The translations under genes and the position numbers were made by a program. The notes beneath the pieces are model-generated. The model saw only the letters and a program-made list of their open reading frames with translations, had not been told where the DNA came from and ran no database searches. This document shows, in pieces, positions 8,701 to 10,969 of a DNA stretch of 10,969 nucleotides. The number at the start of each line of letters is the position of its first letter. Position 1 is the stretch's first letter. The stretch is taken from positions 1 through 10,969 of the forward strand of contig CAYUZX010000080.1 in NCBI GenBank assembly GCA_964449285.1, in the 5' to 3' direction. The stretch comes from QYOJ01 sp964449285. Its GTDB lineage: Bacteria; Bacteroidota; Bacteroidia; Bacteroidales; FEN-979.

Positions 8701-9001
8701 GGAAGGGATATCCAGCGTTGAAGCGCCGTTTTATGACCTTCTGAAGGGTTTCCTGACCACAGAAAATGAAGTGGAGATCAATAAAACCAAAGAGCTGTCG
8801 CATAACCTGATGGCAATGTTAAAAGAGACAGCCTCTATCAATAACTTCTGGACCGACAGGGCAGCCGAACGGAGAAGGATTGAAGGGTTGGTAGAGGACG
8901 AGATTCGGTATTCACGGATTGAAGGTATCTCTGGCAAAGCAACGGAACTGGCAACTGAATTGATGACCCTTGCTAAGAACCGGGAGGCAGAGTTGAGATA
9001 G
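5762..9001 (+). CDS. hsdR: Type I restriction enzyme motor and nuclease subunit HsdR
   Basis: HsdR pumps unmethylated DNA past the HsdM2S complex with ATP and cuts it. The N-terminal PD-(D/E)XK nuclease shows D151, then E165 and K167 (ECK), followed by the QxxxY motif Q181-Y185 typical of type I HsdR. The superfamily 2 motor follows: Walker A TQGSGKS (319-325, with K324), DEAH box 434-437, motif III TGTP (461-464) and motif VI QAIARVNRT (709-717). The roughly 300 residues after this form the helical C-terminal region that contacts the methyltransferase, with the DUF3387-like segment around LLTGFDAPIEQVMYLD. At 1079 residues it is full length with no frameshift. The start overlaps the end of abiEii by 8 bases (ATGGCTGA). 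No Shine-Dalgarno sequence is seen, so translation probably depends on coupling to the toxin gene. Confidence 0.97.
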   Translation: MAEYINVEKPFLEKLRQLGWQVIDQGIGIPQDPRKSLRENFKQVLLPEVFKQTVKKINTLPDGKEWLTDKQLDEILFEIQNFAGKSLHEANKEIHRLLLKGTSVPRNELTGEQDPTVRLVDFKKHKDNSFIAINQFRLLTPGASRQGIIPDIVLFLNGLPVIVVECKDFDVAEPLSEAWLQVTRYANTRDDDYGMKEGEERLFHYNIFSIITHGREARVGTISADFDFYNNWVDIFPEEYKVVEYPPDEERQEVLIHGMLNKEILVDILKHFTLFMEIQKGVEVKIVTRYNQYRAVGKIIANLREGSSPFKKSGVVWHTQGSGKSLTMVFLIRKMRSLDDLKDYKVLFIVDRTDLEEQLSEVAELTGEPVRVVDKRNKLHDLSDDTGDVNMVMIHKFLVENNVSAQSLIDAGVIPRFDRFETINNSDRILLLVDEAHRTQGGDMGDNLFSAFPNAVRIGFTGTPLLTQRHEIKTHERFGGFIDFYKFDTAVKDRATVEIKYIGKVSKDRIEDKEQFDAEFEDMFKQRTDAEREEIQRRYGSFIAYLESKDRIAEIAKDIVEHYYNDILVNGFKAQVVASSIVAAVRYKYELEIAIGDKIEELKTLPDEQRDDDRLKQLEFLKVAVIVSSLGNNEPGYISKARKEALDTDAKNNFKKDFDYSTEEGGQYRKPETGIGIICVCDRLLTGFDAPIEQVMYLDKSLKEHDLFQAIARVNRTKSGKSYGLIVDYFGVTKHLSKALEIYTDSDKEKLDNFLTVFRDINKEIPVLEARYKRILDLFSDHDLKDIKDFLEQKFTDDQKEFEFAEACIEEAKNIKFRAELLTYSKSFFDSLDLLFNTQAGGDYWVMAKRLGYLLWRIQDRYKDETMDLKWASEKVRKLIDRHLLSLGIDTKVQQVSILSDDFKRKVDYLNKTPKSKASEMEHAIRWHIKVNLDKDPSLYNRFKDRLEMILNAYKENWEEIVKELSRLREEMAVGRKDETEGISSVEAPFYDLLKGFLTTENEVEINKTKELSHNLMAMLKETASINNFWTDRAAERRRIEGLVEDEIRYSRIEGISGKATELATELMTLAKNREAELR

Positions 9002-9017
9002 AAAGAGTTGATATAGA

Positions 9018-9710
9018 ATGAATGCCATGAAGTTAAATGGGATAGATATCACGATTGAGAAGACCGGACGAAGGAAGACGGTGAGTATTTTTATTGAGCG
9101 CGACGGGTCAGTAAGAGTTCTGGCTCCTCTTTCAGCGCCTGACGAAAAAATTGAACAAGCCGTAAAATCAAAGGAATATCAGATTTACACCAAACTTGCC
9201 AGGTGGAATGAACGCAATCAGGGGAAAGTACATCGGGAGTTTGTAAACGGGCAATCCTTTCTTTATCTGGGCAGAAATTATCGGTTATCCATAGAAGACG
9301 AACAGGATGTGCCATTGAAGATAAGCGGTGGGTTCTTTCGTCTTGACCGGAAATACCTCCCCCAGGCTGACAAGGTATTTAAAGACTTCTACCGTGAAAA
9401 AGCCAAACATAAGATAAGGGAACGGCTAAAACTGATGGAGGAGAAGTTTCATCACAAACCATCCGTTATCAAAGTGTTGGAACTGCAAAACCGCTGGGCT
9501 TCCTGGTCCCCCAATAACGCATTGAATTTTCACTGGAAATGCATCATGGCGCCCGTAGCAGTCATTGACTACATCATAACCCACGAAATGGTACACCTGA
9601 AATACCCCAACCACTCCATTGAATTTTGGAACGAGCTCGACAAAAAAATGCCGGAGTATCGAGAATATGAGGATTGGTTGAAGAAGAATGGAGTGAAGAT
9701 GTCACTGTAA
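9018..9710 (+). CDS. YgjP/DUF45-type zinc metallopeptidase linked to hsdR
   Basis: The protein has the SprT-like zinc peptidase signature. HEMVH at residues 189-193 gives ligands H189 and H193 with catalytic E190, and H199 in NHSIEFW is the likely third ligand. The N-terminal half, with an RKTVSIFIERDGSVRVLAP strand pair and the segment around KVFKDFYREKAKHKIRERL, fits the YgjP-like family. The family's usual WGSC motif reads WASW at 160-163, a small departure near the active site. There is no signal peptide, so it acts in the cytoplasm. The gene begins 16 bases after the hsdR stop and probably shares its transcript. DUF45 peptidases are frequent neighbours of type I hsdR genes, where their role is not settled; turnover of HsdR or of a DNA-bound complex is a guess. 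An in-frame ATG at 9027 is an alternative start. Confidence 0.88.
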   Translation: MNAMKLNGIDITIEKTGRRKTVSIFIERDGSVRVLAPLSAPDEKIEQAVKSKEYQIYTKLARWNERNQGKVHREFVNGQSFLYLGRNYRLSIEDEQDVPLKISGGFFRLDRKYLPQADKVFKDFYREKAKHKIRERLKLMEEKFHHKPSVIKVLELQNRWASWSPNNALNFHWKCIMAPVAVIDYIITHEMVHLKYPNHSIEFWNELDKKMPEYREYEDWLKKNGVKMSL

Positions 9711-9718
9711 TCATTACA
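9706..9718. promoter_or_regulatory. Short palindrome ahead of the XRE-type gene
   Basis: The 13 bases TGTAATCATTACA form a perfect palindrome around a central C. They span the stop codon of the metallopeptidase gene and lie 17 bases before the start at 9736. Small XRE-family proteins often bind short palindromes near their own start, so this is a plausible operator for the downstream gene. With only 6-base arms and a one-base centre it would not make a useful hairpin terminator. Chance occurrence is possible. Confidence 0.35.
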
Positions 9719-9735
9719 CTAATGCACGAATTACT

Positions 9736-10131
9736 ATGAAGACATTAATTTTCAAAAAAGTCAAGATTGCCCGCGAGTCGCTTAATCTCAGTCAGATCTC
9801 TGCAGCGGAAGCATCAGGATATAGCCAAAGTGGTATCTCGCTACTTGAAAAAGGGGGGAATACCTTTATTCCGAATGAATATCTTTCATTTCTTGCTTCA
9901 AAAGGTATTAATCTTACGGCTATGTTTGATGAAGACTTATCATTAGATGATTTTGCTTTAACCTGCGGCGGTTTTTTCACTCATGATTTACAACACAAGT
10001 TTAAGAATCTTGAAATGCAACTTCAATTGAAAGATCGGGAGGTTGAATTATTGAATAAGACGATACAGAACATGGAAATAACAATTGCCTCCCTCCAAAA
10101 GCTAACGAAACTTCAAAATTCCGAACTATAG
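9736..10131 (+). CDS. Small XRE-type helix-turn-helix protein with C-terminal coiled coil
   Basis: This 131-residue protein has a Cro/CI-type helix-turn-helix at about residues 7-60: KIARESLNLSQISAAEASGY, then SQSGISLLEKGG as the recognition region, with the FLASKGINLTAMFDEDLSL tail typical of these domains. The C-terminal part at about 88-128 is a Glu/Lys/Leu-rich helix (KNLEMQLQLKDREVELLNK) that probably makes a coiled-coil dimer. There is no LexA/CI peptidase or kinase domain. The gene is more AT-rich than hsdR and the metallopeptidase gene, lies 25 bases after the latter, and is followed by a long gene-free stretch, so it is the last gene of the cluster or a separate later arrival. It may regulate the island, but no target is proven. 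The palindrome at 9706-9718 is a candidate site. Confidence 0.78.
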   Translation: MKTLIFKKVKIARESLNLSQISAAEASGYSQSGISLLEKGGNTFIPNEYLSFLASKGINLTAMFDEDLSLDDFALTCGGFFTHDLQHKFKNLEMQLQLKDREVELLNKTIQNMEITIASLQKLTKLQNSEL

Positions 10132-10229
10132 AAAATTTCTATTTAGAGAATCCGAGCTCTTTCTGTTTATCATTAATTGATCAACATGTTTATAATCTGT
10201 ATCTTGCATCTTATTTAGTGTACAATAAT

Positions 10230-10397
10230 ATCCTCCACAGCCAACCCCTCCCTCCGTCAGGGCATTCTCAAAATCCTTTTCTATTTCCCTGGTTGAACCC
10301 TGCCTCCGGTACCGGTTGGCTCCCTGACTAATTCCGAAATCATACCCTGTAATGGTCACACCCTCCCTGTTCATTCTTCACAGGTTCAGGAGTGCCC
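10230..10397. repeat. Diverged direct repeat, copy 1
   Basis: This stretch aligns with 10805-10969 in the same direction over its whole length with only a few small gaps. Shared anchors in the same order are ATCCTCCAC-GCCAACC (from 10230), CAGGGCA (from 10258), GGTTGGCT (10314-10321), ATGGTCAC (from 10352) and CAGGAGTG near the end. The distance between copies drifts only from 575 to 572 bases. The 45 bases at the right edge are the best conserved. Read on the - strand, both copies open with ATG and share an MxxxGVTI start and a VGxGG segment in the same frame, so a decayed paired coding sequence is possible. Confidence 0.68.
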
Positions 10398-10445
10398 ATC
10401 ATTCTATTCCAGCCATATTCGGACACCAGTACGACGAGTACGGTC

Positions 10446-10642
10446 TATTAAACATAACACGGTATTATAGAACTGCCGCTAATGGTATGATGATTTTTAA
10501 AGGGAAAACTGCATCTAAGGGGCAGTAACCACAATGGTTTGTACTTATTGGCTCTTTTCCAGCATATCCCAGCCACTGTGGCTACTTTGCCCTTAGCTGC
10601 AATTTCCCCAGCGGCAGTCCTATAATCCAATTATGTTAAATA
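10446..10642. mobile_element. Fold-back element with long inverted repeats (MITE-like)
   Basis: The left end (10446-10480) and the reverse complement of the right end (10610-10642) match over about 33-35 bases. They share an AACATAA block, a GG-ATTATAG block and ACTGCCGCT, with few mismatches and two small gaps. Inside these ends the arms match again: TGCATCTAAGGG at 10510-10521 against the complement of 10592-10602, and CCACAATGG (10529-10537) against CCACTGTGG (10573-10581). The left arm carries about 17 extra bases. The whole 197 bases could fold into one imperfect hairpin with a loop near 10538-10572. TA stands at both outer edges and could be a target duplication. With no transposase inside, a miniature inverted-repeat element moved in trans is the best reading; a structured RNA is the alternative. 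The parent family is unknown. Confidence 0.62.
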
Positions 10643-10713
10643 TCCCGTTAGAAGGACGAGAAGATTGAGAGTGAGCTATTTAGCCGAGAACGAATATCAA
10701 GCACTGTTCTTGT

Positions 10714-10748
10714 GTTTTTGCGCTTCGCTTCGCTCAACGAACAAAAAC
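10714..10748. repeat. Small hairpin with CGCTT repeats
   Basis: GTTTTTG at 10714-10720 pairs with CAAAAAC at 10742-10748, and TTCG with CGAA inside it, giving an 11-base-pair stem with a 3-base bulge. The inner part is a short tandem run of CGCTT. The - strand reading resembles intergenic hairpins seen in many bacteria. There is no gene close by on either strand that clearly needs a terminator here, so its role is unknown. Confidence 0.4.
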
Positions 10749-10804
10749 TCAAATTTAATGTTCTCCTTTCACCTTTCCCTGGATTCCAGCCTGAACATCC
10801 CGGC

Positions 10805-10969
10805 ATCCTCCACCGCCAACCAGAGCCTCAAGCAGGGCAAACACCAAACAGCCAACTAATCCCGGACTGATCCCTGCCATCGGCACAGGTTGGCTTGTCA
10901 GCCTATCTGGTAATCCAATCTCTATGGTCACCCCTTTGCTGCTCATCCTTCGCAGCTGCAGGAGTGACC
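10805..10969. repeat. Diverged direct repeat, copy 2 (reaches the window end)
   Basis: This is the second copy of the repeat at 10230-10397, in the same orientation and sharing the same ordered anchor blocks. It reaches the last base of the window, so its right boundary cannot be seen. Within it, GCCAAC at 10850-10855 and GTTGGC at 10889-10894 form an inverted pair that is only partly shared with copy 1. The two copies bracket the fold-back element and the hairpin. Confidence 0.66.

Larger units (their letters stand above)
10132..10969. other. Gene-free region with repeats and a fold-back element
   Basis: No reading frame here looks like a complete gene. The longest frames, 82 codons at 10126-10374 and 63 codons at 10755-10946 (both - strand), show no recognisable domain, although parts of them resemble each other because they lie in a direct repeat. 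The region holds a diverged direct repeat (10230-10397 and 10805-10969), a fold-back element (10446-10642) and a small hairpin (10714-10748). This mix suits decayed mobile DNA at the edge of an island. Confidence 0.6.

Noticed and set aside
10128..10142. Palindrome ATAGAAA-A-TTTCTAT at the stop of the XRE-type gene as a terminator
   Set aside because: The stem would be only about five A/T-rich pairs after leaving room for a loop, with no T run after it, so it is too weak to claim.
10126..10374. An 82-codon - strand frame as a real gene
   Set aside because: It runs into the end of the XRE-type gene, has no recognisable domain, and overlaps a diverged repeat; at most it is a decayed coding sequence, which is noted under the repeat.
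10665..10859. A 64-codon + strand frame as a small gene
   Set aside because: It crosses the CGCTT hairpin and enters the direct repeat, has no supporting leader, and copy 1 of the repeat does not keep the same frame.
10230..10969. Integron-like attC sites in the repeat region (GCCAAC and GTTGGC pairs)
   Set aside because: The blocks do not fit the RYYYAAC/GTTRRRY core pattern, the two copies do not share a common attC-like fold, and no integrase or cassette genes are present.

Overview
The window looks like a defence island from a member of the Bacteroidota. Supporting signs are the absence of Shine-Dalgarno sequences ahead of nearly every start, short AT-rich leaders, a -7 box that matches the Bacteroidota form TAnnTTTG exactly, and an AbiEi of the type common in that phylum. 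The assignment comes from sequence style only; no marker gene is present.

Layout, all genes on the + strand: the last 29 codons of an unidentified gene (1-90); hsdM (159-2780); hsdS (2773-4089); a 56-base gap holding an inverted repeat that overlaps a promoter-like box (4100-4130); an AbiE toxin-antitoxin pair, abiEi (4146-4760) and abiEii (4753-5769); hsdR (5762-9001); a YgjP/DUF45-type zinc metallopeptidase (9018-9710); and a small XRE-type DNA-binding protein (9736-10131). The final 838 bases hold no convincing gene, but they contain a diverged pair of direct repeats, a 197-base fold-back element and a small hairpin.

How it may work: HsdM and HsdS form the methyltransferase and HsdR adds the restriction motor and nuclease, giving a complete type I restriction-modification system with all key motifs intact. 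The AbiE pair sits between the modification genes and the restriction gene, and is joined to hsdR by an 8-base ATG/stop overlap. The putative AbiEi operator-promoter precedes abiEi, abiEii, hsdR and probably the metallopeptidase gene. The antitoxin may therefore control production of the restriction subunit as well as its own toxin, so that methylation would come first and restriction plus toxin would follow. That regulatory link is inferred. It is the most interesting idea in the window, and it resembles the known logic of toxins that guard type I systems, such as PrrC.

The right-hand end looks like a decayed mobile-element region, which fits the edge of a transferred island.
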